DNA of 64,000 nt, taken from assembly GCF_002813445.1 (NCBI RefSeq), contig NZ_PHHD01000001.1:4278001-4342000 (forward strand), read 5' to 3'. The DNA comes from Pseudomonas tolaasii NCPPB 2192. Its GTDB lineage: Bacteria; Pseudomonadota; Gammaproteobacteria; Pseudomonadales; Pseudomonadaceae. A model generated the notes under the pieces. That model ran no database searches, was not told the DNA's origin, and saw only the letters and a list, made by a program, of their open reading frames with translations. Every line of letters begins with the position of its first letter. Within the stretch, counting starts at the first letter, position 1. A program made the translations under genes and the position numbers. Shown here piece by piece: positions 1 to 8,889 of this stretch.

Positions 1-765
1 GGCCAGCCCGGCGCCGATAAACGCGCGCACGCTGCGTTGCTGCGGGTTGGCCAGGTGCTTGCGGTAATGCCAGCCCAGCCAGCCCAGCCACAACACCAGC
101 ACCGGCCAGAACCACAGGCTGCCGGCGTAGAGGGCCAGCGCCAGCGGGCTGAGCATCAGCACCAGCGGCAGGCGGCTGATCAACTGGTTGCGATGTTCCT
201 GGCGGGCCAGGTAGGTCAGGCCGCTGATGTATACGCCCAGCAGCATCGCGCAGAGCCAGATCGGCTCCGGCGGCACCGCCAGGCTCGCCGCTGCGGTGAG
301 GTACAGCGCCGAGCGGCAGGCGCCCATCAGCCACACGCTGTGGGCGTATTTCTTGTGCAGCAGGTTGTAGCCAACAATGCAGCCCACCAGCAGCACCACG
401 CCGCCGAGCAGCCAGTGCGGCTGGTCAATCAGGCGGCTCAGGCCCAGCACCGCAGCCACGGCGAGCATCAGCAGCAGGGCGGTAGCGAGGCCGACTTGCT
501 GGCGGCTGGCCAGACCCAGGGTGATGGGGCGCGGGTTGTGGTGCTGCTCGTCCCAGTCGGCGTCGAGCCAGTCATTGAGCAGCATCCCGGCCAGGTACAG
601 CAGCGACAGGGTGACCAGCAGCAGCCCCCACACCAGCGACGACGGCGGCGTCAGGGCCCCGGCGCTGCTGGCCAGCAGGGCGGCGGCGAGGGTGTTGGTC
701 CACACCGTGGGCAGGTTGGACACGCGGCCCAGGGTCAGCCAGGTTTTCATCGTGGTCTGGCTCAT
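1..765 (-). CDS. eboC: EboC-like UbiA-family prenyltransferase, 3' end outside window
   Basis: The frame is open from an ATG at 765 to the window edge, giving at least 255 residues with no stop. It is rich in hydrophobic helices, and the first cytoplasmic loop carries the UbiA-type Asp-rich motif NDWLDADWDEQHHNPRPI (around residues 47-64), which in this family binds the prenyl diphosphate through magnesium. Its ATG overlaps the stop of the upstream eboD-like gene in an ATGA, so the two are translationally coupled. A UbiA protein directly after a dehydroquinate-synthase-like protein is the order known from ebo (EDB) clusters, where EboC is thought to help move or modify a secreted metabolite; the substrate here is unknown. 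The carboxyl end and any following ebo genes lie outside the window. Confidence 0.82.
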   Translation of the reverse strand, partial: MSQTTMKTWLTLGRVSNLPTVWTNTLAAALLASSAGALTPPSSLVWGLLLVTLSLLYLAGMLLNDWLDADWDEQHHNPRPITLGLASRQQVGLATALLLMLAVAAVLGLSRLIDQPHWLLGGVVLLVGCIVGYNLLHKKYAHSVWLMGACRSALYLTAAASLAVPPEPIWLCAMLLGVYISGLTYLARQEHRNQLISRLPLVLMLSPLALALYAGSLWFWPVLVLWLGWLGWHYRKHLANPQQRSVRAFIGAGLA

Positions 766-2630
766 TGTGCGTAGCCCAGGCGCAGGGCCAGGTCGCTGCG
801 GGTTGCCAACTGGTGCAGCGCCCATTCCATCTGGGTGTCGTCGATGTCATGCAGGTCCACCGACTGGCCGATGCGGTTGAGCATGGGGATCGACAACTGC
901 CCGCCCAGGTGCTGGCGGAATTCCTCCAGGCCGAGCAATACCTGCGAGCGACCGCTCGCGTCTTTCAGGCTCAATTCCGGCGGGCACAGGTTGAAGCCCA
1001 GGGTGTGCAACAGGTTCATCACCCGTTGCGTGTCGGCATCGCTCAACAGCCCAAGGGCATTGGCGTACAGCCCATCCAGCGCCATCCCTACCGCGACCGC
1101 TTCACCATGGCGCAGCCGATGATGGCTGAGGTTTTCCAGCTTGTGCGCGGCCCAGTGGCCGTAGTCCAGCGGGCGGCCATTGCCGCGCTCGAACGGGTCG
1201 CCGGCGCCGGTGATGTGCCCCAGGTGCAGCTCTGCACAACGCCGGATCGCGTAGCGGCTCGCCGGGTGGTCGAAGCGGGCGAGGGCGTCGGCGTGTTGCT
1301 CCATCCACTCGAAAAACGCCTGGTCCTTGATCAGCGCCACCTTGACGGCTTCGGCAAGCCCGGCGATCTGGTCGCGGTGGGTGAGGCTGGTGAGCAGTTG
1401 GAAGTCGTTGATCACCGCCGTGGCGGGATAGAAGGCGCCGAGCAGGTTCTTTTGGCCGAAGGCGTTGATGCCGTTTTTCACGCCGATACCGGCGTCGTTC
1501 TGCGCCAGCACGGTGCTGGGGATGCGGATCAGCCGAATGCCCCGGTGGAAGGTCGCACAGGCGTAGCCCACCGAATCCAGGACCGCGCCGCCGCCCAGCG
1601 CCAGCACGTAGCAATGCCTGTCGAGGCCGTGTTGCAACATGTCGGCGTAAAGCTGTTCCAGTACCTGGGCCGTTTTGCTCAGCTCACCGGCGGGCACTGC
1701 AATGGGCGCGGTGAGCAAATGCAGGTCGGCGTTGTGGGTGCTGAAGTAAGTGTCGATCTGCTGCAGCAGTGTCGGCGCGCTGTGCAGCAGTTGCTCATCG
1801 GCAAACACCATTACTGTGACCGGGCTATTGTGCCGCGCGCAGAGTTGCTGGTGCAGGCAAGGGTTGAGCGGGTCGAACAGGTGGTCGGTAAACACCACCG
1901 GGTAGTCGTAACTCACCTGGAAACGGCCTTGCAGCGGTTGCCCGGCGCCGGGTGCGCGCAGGGCCTTGAACAGGCTGTAACCGGCCACGAACAGCAGCGG
2001 CAGCACCATGCTCGCCAGGATGGTCACCAGCAGCGCATTTTCCTCGATCAGAAACGTGCCGATGGCGGTGTAAGCCAGTGCCAGGCCCGCGTTGGCCAGG
2101 GTGGTGATGAGTAAAAACGCGCGCAGCGGGTAGCGTTGCATCCCGGCGGCCACCACCGAGGTTTCTGCCAGCACCGGCACGCCGCGCAGGCAGATCAGCG
2201 ACAGCGTGTTCAAACGGTAAGCCAGTTGCCCCGGCTGGCGCTGATGCAGGCCCAGGCGACCCGATAACAGCCGAAAATAACCGGCCCCCAGCGCATAGCC
2301 CAACCCGGCGCCCAGGCACAGGCCGATAAAGATCGTGAGGTACCCGCCGAGGCTGCCGAGCAGGGCCACGGCGAGCAGTGCGACCATGCTCGACGGCACC
2401 GGCAACACCACGTCGAGCGCCAGCAAAGCAATCAGTAAAAGTGCGAATGCAAGTGCCTGATTGGCAGAGGTGAGTTGTAACTGATCGAGTGAGCTCAGGG
2501 CGTGCTGAATCTGTTGTTCGAATAACAGGAAACTGGCGATCACCAGCACAGCAAAAACACTCAATGACAGCCAGAAATGTTCGACTGGCCCCTTTTTCGA
2601 AAACGCACGATGCCACTGGCTGCGCTTCAT
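762..2630 (-). CDS. eboD: EboD-like sugar-phosphate cyclase fused to a DedA/VTT membrane domain
   Basis: A 622-residue protein. Residues about 20-215 form a multi-helix membrane domain of the SNARE-associated/VTT (DedA) type. Residues about 245-620 resemble 3-dehydroquinate synthase: an NAD-binding LALGGGAVLDSVGY stretch, then AEAVK, GHWAAH and HGEAVAVGM, which hold the Glu, His and His metal ligands of the family. The next gene is EboC-like, so this is EboD rather than AroB. The start is placed at the ATG at 2630 because AAAAGGGA lies a good distance upstream; a TTG at 2648 lies inside that signal. EboD proteins are usually about 380 residues, so the membrane domain makes this a fusion that could tether the enzyme to the inner membrane. 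Its substrate is not known. Confidence 0.82.
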   Translation of the reverse strand: MKRSQWHRAFSKKGPVEHFWLSLSVFAVLVIASFLLFEQQIQHALSSLDQLQLTSANQALAFALLLIALLALDVVLPVPSSMVALLAVALLGSLGGYLTIFIGLCLGAGLGYALGAGYFRLLSGRLGLHQRQPGQLAYRLNTLSLICLRGVPVLAETSVVAAGMQRYPLRAFLLITTLANAGLALAYTAIGTFLIEENALLVTILASMVLPLLFVAGYSLFKALRAPGAGQPLQGRFQVSYDYPVVFTDHLFDPLNPCLHQQLCARHNSPVTVMVFADEQLLHSAPTLLQQIDTYFSTHNADLHLLTAPIAVPAGELSKTAQVLEQLYADMLQHGLDRHCYVLALGGGAVLDSVGYACATFHRGIRLIRIPSTVLAQNDAGIGVKNGINAFGQKNLLGAFYPATAVINDFQLLTSLTHRDQIAGLAEAVKVALIKDQAFFEWMEQHADALARFDHPASRYAIRRCAELHLGHITGAGDPFERGNGRPLDYGHWAAHKLENLSHHRLRHGEAVAVGMALDGLYANALGLLSDADTQRVMNLLHTLGFNLCPPELSLKDASGRSQVLLGLEEFRQHLGGQLSIPMLNRIGQSVDLHDIDDTQMEWALHQLATRSDLALRLGYAQ

Positions 2631-3024
2631 CAAAGCATCCCTTTTCAAGTGTAAAGACCAAGTTCCGTTTCAGTCGTCAACGCTAATTCAGAGCAACAGT
2701 TTCCCCTGCCTGGAGGGCTGGTAATACGGGCAATTGAGCACGGCGGTGAAGGTATTCATGAACGTAGACGGTTGTGGTTTTTTTGCAAGTTCGGGCGGTA
2801 AAGCAGTTGCTTGGCGGGGGGGGGCAGGCGGGTGTCGGAGGCGGGCACTTGGTCAATACTTACAACTAGTTGTATGGCTTTTTATTGGGCGTCAATAACC
2901 CGTTTTAAAACGCCCAATGCAGTAGCAAAGTTGCGATGTTAGTGGGTCGGGTTATTGCCGCTGGCTATAAGTAATTTAACGCGACTTAGTTGTCGAGAAT
3001 GATTCCGCTTAAGCCGTCGAATGT
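2631..3024. other. Intergenic region upstream of the ebo genes
   Basis: About 394 bases without a credible gene. It must hold the ebo promoter and the end of the minus-strand peptidase-like transcript. It contains a G-rich tract near 2815-2825, a perfect palindrome at 2861-2874 and an inverted repeat TTGGGCGT/ACGCCCAA (2885-2892 and 2910-2917) whose spacer includes CGTTTTAAAACG. The latter lacks a T tract on either strand and is not called as a terminator. Confidence 0.6.
2861..2874. promoter_or_regulatory. Perfect palindrome, candidate operator for the ebo operon
   Basis: TACAACTAGTTGTA is a perfect 14-base palindrome about 230 bases upstream of the eboD-like start. Its symmetry suits a dimeric regulator of the TetR, LysR or LuxR type, but I cannot assign one and no dedicated regulator gene sits beside it. 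Confidence 0.35.
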
Positions 3025-4062
3025 TTAAGGTGCCGAGTCTGGAACAGCGCGATAAACAGCAACCTCATCCGAGCGAATCGTCTCTTTTAATGTGTACGTC
3101 GAACCGGTTTTGATCTTGATCTTCCAGTGCTGTGCAGCCCGTGACGCATTGGCGTTGAAGGCGGCGTCCGGCACCGCCGCAAAGTGGTCATAGCGATACA
3201 GCGTGTAGGAAACGTCCGGCTTCAAGTCGGAAATCGTCAGGGTCAATGTCAACGGGGCAGACGGCGGGCGTTTATTGCCGTGTTGCGCCATCGCCGGTTC
3301 CTCGGCGTTGACATCGGTCCACAGGCGCACCGGCAGCGTTTGGCCGTCATGATCGATGATGCCGGTGACGGCCACGCCGAACTGTTTGCCGCGCGGCAGC
3401 GAATACACCGGCCGGGAGGGCGCATTCGCTGCTTCCCGGCTGGCCTGGAATTCACCGAACGGGAAGTGGTAGCGGTAAACGGGCGCGCCGTCGGGGGACC
3501 AGAGGCCGTTGTCACTCAGCGTCAGCACGTCGTCGGCGTAATAGCTGGGCGGCGATGTGAACGGGTGTTTTGAGGCGACGCCGATCACCGGCACGATATG
3601 GTCGTACTGCGCGTCACCGGCTTCGGTGTCATCGGAACCTTCGAAAGCGTGCATGTTTTCATACACGCCGATAATCACCGGGTAACCGGCGAGCACATTG
3701 CCCTTCACCCACGTCAGGAAGTGGTTGGCGTTTGGCGTGCTGACGCTGTTCCACGGCTGTGCCTGCAAATGCATGCGCGCAGCGGCGGCCACATCGTTGA
3801 CCCCCGGCAGCAGCTGGCTGCCGGCGTGGGATTGGTCCACGCCCGGGCTGGCCAGGGCGCGGGCGTCGTATTGGGACACATACTGGCCGTAATAGAGCCC
3901 GGCGCTGATGAAGGCCACTTCGCCGCAGTAACCGTAGTTCGCCGTCCATTGCAGGCGCGGCGGGATGTCATTTTTGAGGCGTGCGGCGGCAGAGTCTTGC
4001 GCCCACAGCACGGCGGGTAGTAACAGCGCCATACACAGCACGCGTGGGTTGAGGCCCGGCAT
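3025..4062 (-). CDS. Secreted C39-like papain-fold protein
   Basis: A 345-residue protein with an N-terminal signal peptide (hydrophobic MALLLPAVLWA followed by a small-residue cleavage region near residue 26). The mature part begins with NYGYCGEVA (Cys46) and later has AQYDHIVPVIG (His155) and LSDNG (Asp184/Asn185). That Cys-His-Asp/Asn order and spacing match the peptidase C39-like papain fold. The last third (from about residue 220) is beta rich and looks like an accessory domain. AAGGG eight bases before the ATG supports the start. It stands alone, transcribed towards the ebo operon. I infer a periplasmic or secreted cysteine hydrolase or transglutaminase-like enzyme; no substrate is suggested by the context. 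Confidence 0.6.
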   Translation of the reverse strand: MPGLNPRVLCMALLLPAVLWAQDSAAARLKNDIPPRLQWTANYGYCGEVAFISAGLYYGQYVSQYDARALASPGVDQSHAGSQLLPGVNDVAAAARMHLQAQPWNSVSTPNANHFLTWVKGNVLAGYPVIIGVYENMHAFEGSDDTEAGDAQYDHIVPVIGVASKHPFTSPPSYYADDVLTLSDNGLWSPDGAPVYRYHFPFGEFQASREAANAPSRPVYSLPRGKQFGVAVTGIIDHDGQTLPVRLWTDVNAEEPAMAQHGNKRPPSAPLTLTLTISDLKPDVSYTLYRYDHFAAVPDAAFNANASRAAQHWKIKIKTGSTYTLKETIRSDEVAVYRAVPDSAP

Positions 4063-4150
4063 ATCGATTGCCCTTTGACAGTCAGGTCGCTCAGGTTACC
4101 GCCCCTCAATGAGGTTTCCCGTGAGGTTGTGTGGAGGTTTGATGGAGACG

Positions 4151-5107
4151 CTAGCGGCGCATGCTGTTGCGGTACGCCTTGGGTGAGCGCCCGGTGATGC
4201 GTTTGAAAGCGTTACTGAACGCGCTGTCCGAACCATAGCCGAGGGAGTGCGCCAGCACGGCGATTGGGGTGTTTTCCTCCCGCAAGGCCCGCTCGGCCAG
4301 GTGCATGCGCCATTCCGTCAGATAGGTCAGCGGCGCTACGCCGGCGACGGCCTTGAAATGAAACGCGAACGTGGTGCGTGACATCGCACAAGCGCTCGCC
4401 AGTGCTTCCAGCGGCCAGGCCCGTTCGGGTTGCTCGTGCATCAAGCGCAGGGCCGGTGCCAGGCGTGGGTCACTCAACGTGCGCAACCAGCCGGCGGGCA
4501 GAGTGCTGGAAGTGCTCAAGTGCGCGCGCATGATCTGGATGAACAACAACTGCGACAGCTGCGCGCAGGCCAGTTGCACACCGGGCAGCCCGGCTTGTTG
4601 TTCTGCCACCAACTGATCCAGCAACCCGCGAAACGCCGTGGCCTGGGGTGATGCTGCCGAGACCTGAATCCACGCCGGCAGAACCTGAGCCAGCAGGCAC
4701 CCGCTTACCGGGTCAAGCAGCACATGCCCGCCGATATAGGTGAAGTCTTCGCCGTCACCCAATTGCGCGGTGTTTTTGCCGGAGCCGGAGAACAGCTGCA
4801 TGGCGTCAACCGGTTCCACCGACGGCTCACTGGACACCACAAAGCCGCGCGCCGCCGTCAGCAGGCCGACGTCTCCAGTGTCAAACCGCACGGGTTCGGG
4901 TTCGCCGTCGATGCTGACAAAGCAATGCCCCTTGATCACCGCAAAGAACTTGATGGACGTAGGCGGCGGAAAGCGGATCGCCCAGGGGCCCCCGGCGCTG
5001 AAGCCGCCGGTCATCAGCGATTCGGCGTGGGTCAGCCTGAGGATGTCGGAAAAGGGATCACTGCTCACACTCGTACTCTCGCGATAGTTATCGGCACGCT
5101 GGCGCAT
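4151..5107 (-). CDS. AraC-family transcriptional regulator (cupin_6 type)
   Basis: A protein of up to 318 residues with an N-terminal cupin-like sensor domain (FPPPTSIKFFAVIKG region, about residues 45-190) and a C-terminal double HTH (about residues 215-315) ending in the AraC signature LGYGSDSAFSNAFKRITGRSP. The ATG at 5107 has no good ribosome binding site. A GTG at 5068, preceded by GAGAG and giving a start MSSDPFSDILRL, is an alternative I cannot exclude. It is divergent from the SDR gene that starts at 5178, so it probably controls that gene and itself from the 70-base gap. This architecture is common in regulators of small oxidoreductase genes. Confidence 0.85.
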   Translation of the reverse strand: MRQRADNYRESTSVSSDPFSDILRLTHAESLMTGGFSAGGPWAIRFPPPTSIKFFAVIKGHCFVSIDGEPEPVRFDTGDVGLLTAARGFVVSSEPSVEPVDAMQLFSGSGKNTAQLGDGEDFTYIGGHVLLDPVSGCLLAQVLPAWIQVSAASPQATAFRGLLDQLVAEQQAGLPGVQLACAQLSQLLFIQIMRAHLSTSSTLPAGWLRTLSDPRLAPALRLMHEQPERAWPLEALASACAMSRTTFAFHFKAVAGVAPLTYLTEWRMHLAERALREENTPIAVLAHSLGYGSDSAFSNAFKRITGRSPKAYRNSMRR

Positions 5108-5177
5108 TCAACGTCCGGAAGAGCGACTCTATCATGAGCGCTTCCCGATTCGCTGAATCCTGACCCTGGAGGTCACC

Positions 5178-6218
5178 ATGCTCGATACACCTACGTGGGT
5201 GCTGGTTACCGGCGGCACCGGTTTTATTGCGCAACATTGCATCATTGCCTTGCTGAACCAGGGCTACTGCGTGCGCACCACCGTACGCTCGTTAAGCCGT
5301 GAAGCCGAAGTGCGTGCCCACCTGAAAACCGGTGGCGTGGAGGCGGGTGATCGATTGCAGGTGGTGCGCGCCGATTTGAGTGAAGATCGTGGCTGGGCCG
5401 AGGCCGCTGCGGGCTGCACCTATGTGTTGCACGGCGCCTCGCCCACGCCGTCGGGCGACCAGGTCAGTGAAGAGCAGTGGGTCAAGCCGGCGGTAGACGG
5501 CAACCTGCGGGTGTTGCGCGCTGCGCGGGAGGCCGGGGTTCAGCGTGTGGTGCTGACGTCGGCATTTGGCGCCGTGGGTGTTGGCCATCCGCCGATGCTC
5601 CGACCCTTTGACGAGACCGACTGGAGCAACCTGGACGCAGGCCTGGCGCCTTATCAAAAGTCGAAAACCCTGTCGGAGCGCGCCGCCTGGGATTTCATCG
5701 CCAGTGAAGGGCGCGGGCTCGAACTGGCGACCGTCAACCCGGTGGCGGTACTCGGCCCGGCGTTGGGCGCGGACTTTTCGCACTCCATCCGCATTATCCA
5801 GCGCCTGATGGAGGGCCAGGGCGGTTGCCCGAAGATCAATTCGAGCTTTGTGGATGTGCGCGACGTCGCCGACCTGCACCTGCTCGCCATGACCCACCCG
5901 GCCGCCAGGGGCGAGCGCTTTCTGGCCTCGGCAGGTGAAAGCCTGTGGATGAAGGACGTGGCCCACGTCCTGAAAAAACGCCTGGGCCGTGCTGCCGACA
6001 AGGTGTCGACGCGGGTGTTGCCCAACTGGCTGATACGTCTGCTCGCCCGGCGTAACCCCAACCTGGCCAACATGGTGCCGTTGCTGGGGGTGAAGCTCAA
6101 CGCCAGCAGCGCCAAGGCCAGGCGTCTGCTGGGCTGGGCGCCGCGTTCGCAGGAGGCGTCGATTGTTGCCACCGCCGAGAGCCTGGTGCGTCTGGGTTTG
6201 GTGGGGCACAAGGCCTGA
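5178..6218 (+). CDS. Extended SDR, dihydroflavonol-reductase-like NAD(P)-dependent oxidoreductase
   Basis: A 346-residue Rossmann-fold protein. The nucleotide-binding motif TGGTGFIA is at residues 11-18, and the catalytic YxxxK pair is Tyr159/Lys163 within YQKSK, following an LTSAF strand that supplies the Ser. Length and motifs match extended SDRs of the dihydroflavonol-4-reductase/cinnamoyl-CoA-reductase-like group, which reduce aldehydes or ketones with NADPH in the cytoplasm. GGAGG is seven bases before the ATG. It is divergent from the AraC gene at 4151-5107, its likely regulator. The physiological substrate cannot be told from the sequence. Confidence 0.85.
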   Translation: MLDTPTWVLVTGGTGFIAQHCIIALLNQGYCVRTTVRSLSREAEVRAHLKTGGVEAGDRLQVVRADLSEDRGWAEAAAGCTYVLHGASPTPSGDQVSEEQWVKPAVDGNLRVLRAAREAGVQRVVLTSAFGAVGVGHPPMLRPFDETDWSNLDAGLAPYQKSKTLSERAAWDFIASEGRGLELATVNPVAVLGPALGADFSHSIRIIQRLMEGQGGCPKINSSFVDVRDVADLHLLAMTHPAARGERFLASAGESLWMKDVAHVLKKRLGRAADKVSTRVLPNWLIRLLARRNPNLANMVPLLGVKLNASSAKARRLLGWAPRSQEASIVATAESLVRLGLVGHKA

Positions 6219-6225
6219 TGCTTGG

Positions 6226-7167
6226 TTAACCGGCGATGTAGCGGAAGCCGCCCGAGAGCTTGTCTTTCAGAAACCCCACCAACGCAGTCACCGACTTCGG
6301 CACATGGGGCGAATACGGGCGGATCAAGTAGATCTCGTCGGCAAACGCGCCTTTAAGCGTCCAGTCCTTGAGCACCTGCACCAGCTTGCCGCTGGCCAGC
6401 GCGGCGTGGGCGCTGAAATCCGGAAGCAGGGCGATGCCCAGGTGGTTGAGCGCCGAGTCGCGCAGGGCTTCACTGTTATTGGTGGCGAAGCTGCCGGCGA
6501 TGGGCACAGTGAGGCGTTCGGTTTTTTTGTGGCCGCGCTCGAAGGTCCAGGCCGGCTGGTCAGTGCCGCGCGGGTAGAACAGGCAGTTGTGGGTACTGAG
6601 TTCGCCCGGTTCACGCGGCTCGCCGTGGCGGTGCAGGTATTCGCGGGTGGCTACCAGCACCGACGAGGTGTCGCACAGCTTCCACGCCACGTGGGTTTCC
6701 GGCACCTGAAAACCATGGCGTACCGCCAGGTCGTAACCCTCGGCCGCCAGTGAGCTCAAGGCATCGGATACATCCAGTTGAATGCGCACTTGCGGGTACT
6801 GCTGCAGAAATTCCGACAGGTGCGGCACCAATTGCTGACGGGCAAACGCCACCGGCGCGGTAAGGCGCACCAGCCCGCGAATCTCTCCGGCGGAATCGCG
6901 CACCGACGAGAAACTGCGCGCGATGTGCGCATAGGCGCTGCGCACTTCACGGGTCAGGGATTGCCCGGCATCGGTCAGCCGCACGCTGCGGGTGGTGCGG
7001 GTGACCAGCCGCGTGCCGGTGGCCTTTTCCAGGTCCGAAATGCGCTGACTGACCGCCGACTTGCTCACCCCCAGGCGCGCCGCCGCGGCCGTGTAAGTGC
7101 CGTGTTCTTCAAGCACCGACAACCAGTGAATATGGGTCCAGAGCCCCTCGATCTCAGCCTTTTCCAT
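6226..7167 (-). CDS. LysR-family transcriptional regulator beside mmsA
   Basis: A 313-residue LysR protein. The winged HTH is at about residues 12-75 (GTYTAAAARLGVSKSAVSQR), followed by a periplasmic-binding-like effector domain from about residue 95. It belongs to the large group that acts with a short N-terminal HTH and an aldehyde or aromatic effector. It is divergent from mmsA-like 7277-8776, with 109 bases between starts, so it probably regulates that gene. Its 3' end converges with the SDR gene seven bases away. Confidence 0.9.
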   Translation of the reverse strand: MEKAEIEGLWTHIHWLSVLEEHGTYTAAAARLGVSKSAVSQRISDLEKATGTRLVTRTTRSVRLTDAGQSLTREVRSAYAHIARSFSSVRDSAGEIRGLVRLTAPVAFARQQLVPHLSEFLQQYPQVRIQLDVSDALSSLAAEGYDLAVRHGFQVPETHVAWKLCDTSSVLVATREYLHRHGEPREPGELSTHNCLFYPRGTDQPAWTFERGHKKTERLTVPIAGSFATNNSEALRDSALNHLGIALLPDFSAHAALASGKLVQVLKDWTLKGAFADEIYLIRPYSPHVPKSVTALVGFLKDKLSGGFRYIAG

Positions 7168-7276
7168 AATCGTATTGTTCGCTTATGAGGACAATCAGTT
7201 CTGGATTCTGCTCTGGTTTGGAACAAACCGAAAGCCTATCGTGTGCCTCAACGCTACCGACCCGGGATCAACCGCC

Positions 7277-8776
7277 ATGACCACCACGATTGAGCACTAC
7301 ATCAATGACCAGCGCGTGAGCCGCGATGACCGCTACCAGGACGTCTACAACCCGGCCACCGGCGAAGTGACCGGGCGCGTCGCGCTGGCCAGCCGACAGA
7401 CCGTGGCCGAAGCGGTCGCCGCCGCCCAGGCCGCGTTCGCCGGCTGGGCCGACACGCCGCCGATCCGCCGCGCCCGCGTGTTGTTCGAATACCTGCACCT
7501 GTTGCGTGAGCGCAAGGACGAGCTGGCGCGCATCATCGTCGCCGAGCACGGCAAAGTGTTCACCGACGCCCAGGGCGAAGTGGACCGTGGTATCGACATT
7601 CTCGAATTCGCCTGCGGCATTCCGAACCTGCTCAAGGGCGAACATTCCGACCAGGTGTCCCGAGGCATGGACAACTGGACGATGCGCCAGCCACTGGGCG
7701 TAGTGGCCGGTGTCACGCCGTTCAACTTCCCGGTGATGGTGCCGATGTGGATGTACCCGATCGCCATTGCAGCGGGCAATACCTTCATCCTCAAGCCAAG
7801 CCCGACTGACCCGAGTGCTTCGCTGTTCATGGCCGAATTGCTGCGTGAAGCCGGTTTGCCTAAAGGCGTATTCAATGTGGTGCAGGGCGACAAGGAGTCG
7901 GTGGATGCGCTGATCGAACACCCGGACGTCAAGGCGCTGAGCTTTGTGGGTTCGACGCCGATTGCCCAATACATCTACGAAACCGGCGCGCGCAACGGCA
8001 AACGCGTGCAAGGCCTGGGCGGCGCGAAAAACCACATGGTGGTGATGCCCGATGCCGATATCGAAAAAACCGTCGACGCATTGATGGGCGCCGCCTACGG
8101 CAGTGCCGGCGAGCGCTGCATGGCGATTTCGGTGGCGGTACTGGTGGGCGATGTGGGCGATAAAGTCATCGCGGCCTTGACCGAACGCGCCAAGCAATTG
8201 CGCATTACCGATGGCCGTGATTTGAAGGCCGAAATGGGCCCGATTGTGTCCAGGGCGGCGCTGGAGCGCATCAGCGGCTACATCGAGCAAGGCGTGCAGG
8301 CGGGTGCAAAACTGCTGCTCGACGGGCGTGACTATGTGCCGACCGAAGCCGGGTTGGAAAATGGCTTCTGGTTGGGCGCGACGCTGTTCGATCACGTGAC
8401 CCGAGACATGAGCATCTACCGCGAAGAAATCTTCGGCCCGGTGCTGGCCTGCGTGCGTGTGAACGACTTCGCCGAGGCGATCCAACTGGTCAACGACCAC
8501 GAATTCGGCAACGGCGTGAGCTGCTTCACCCGCGACGGCAACATCGCCCGTGAATTCGCGCGGCGCATTGAGGTGGGCATGGTCGGCATCAACGTGCCGA
8601 TCCCGGTGCCGATGGCCTGGCACGGGTTCGGCGGCTGGAAGAAAAGCCTGTTTGGCGACATGCATGCCTATGGCACTGAGGGCGTGCGGTTCTACACCAA
8701 GCAGAAGTCGATCATGCAGCGCTGGTCGGAGAGCATCGAGCAGGGCGCGGAGTTTGCGATGCCTGTGTCCAGGTAA
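7277..8776 (+). CDS. mmsA: CoA-acylating methylmalonate-semialdehyde dehydrogenase
   Basis: A 499-residue aldehyde dehydrogenase. The cofactor region has TPFNFPVMVPMWM (147-159), and the catalytic Cys281 lies in GSAGERCMA. The usual catalytic Glu motif is replaced by GLGGAKNHMVV, with Asn where other ALDHs have Glu; this is the mark of the MmsA subgroup, which uses CoA instead of water to release the acyl group. The reaction converts methylmalonate or malonate semialdehyde plus CoA and NAD to propionyl- or acetyl-CoA in valine, beta-alanine or inositol breakdown. The start is the ATG at 7277; an in-frame extension to 7175 overlaps the promoter region. No mmsB follows, so this is a single-gene unit under the divergent LysR gene. 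Confidence 0.88.
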   Translation: MTTTIEHYINDQRVSRDDRYQDVYNPATGEVTGRVALASRQTVAEAVAAAQAAFAGWADTPPIRRARVLFEYLHLLRERKDELARIIVAEHGKVFTDAQGEVDRGIDILEFACGIPNLLKGEHSDQVSRGMDNWTMRQPLGVVAGVTPFNFPVMVPMWMYPIAIAAGNTFILKPSPTDPSASLFMAELLREAGLPKGVFNVVQGDKESVDALIEHPDVKALSFVGSTPIAQYIYETGARNGKRVQGLGGAKNHMVVMPDADIEKTVDALMGAAYGSAGERCMAISVAVLVGDVGDKVIAALTERAKQLRITDGRDLKAEMGPIVSRAALERISGYIEQGVQAGAKLLLDGRDYVPTEAGLENGFWLGATLFDHVTRDMSIYREEIFGPVLACVRVNDFAEAIQLVNDHEFGNGVSCFTRDGNIAREFARRIEVGMVGINVPIPVPMAWHGFGGWKKSLFGDMHAYGTEGVRFYTKQKSIMQRWSESIEQGAEFAMPVSR

Positions 8777-8799
8777 CCCAAGCCAGCAGCTAATCTAAT

Positions 8800-8886
8800 G
8801 TGGGAGCTGGCTTGCCTGCGATGGCGGTGTATCAGTACCGGATATTCTGGCTGACACTCCGCTATCGCAGGCAAGCCAGCTCCCAC
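8800..8886. repeat. REPIN (REP doublet), copy 1
   Basis: Two inverted REP arms start with GTGGGAGCTGGCTTGCC and end with GGCAAGCCAGCTCCCAC, with a short spacer. This is the typical REPIN form of fluorescens-group pseudomonads. It lies between mmsA and the convergent small gene, where it could act as a transcript stabiliser or terminator. Confidence 0.92.
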
Positions 8887-8889
8887 TTT

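Noticed and set aside
765..2114. Open frame of 449 codons on the plus strand opposite the eboD-like gene
   Set aside because: Shadow frame; the minus-strand protein has clear motifs and a ribosome binding site.
2861..2874. Palindrome upstream of ebo as a LuxR-type lux box
   Set aside because: It lacks the ACCTG..CAGGT ends of known Pseudomonas boxes, and no LuxR/LuxI gene is near.
2885..2917. Inverted repeat TTGGGCGT/ACGCCCAA as a terminator
   Set aside because: It is followed by A, not T, on the minus strand, and no gene on the plus strand ends upstream of it.
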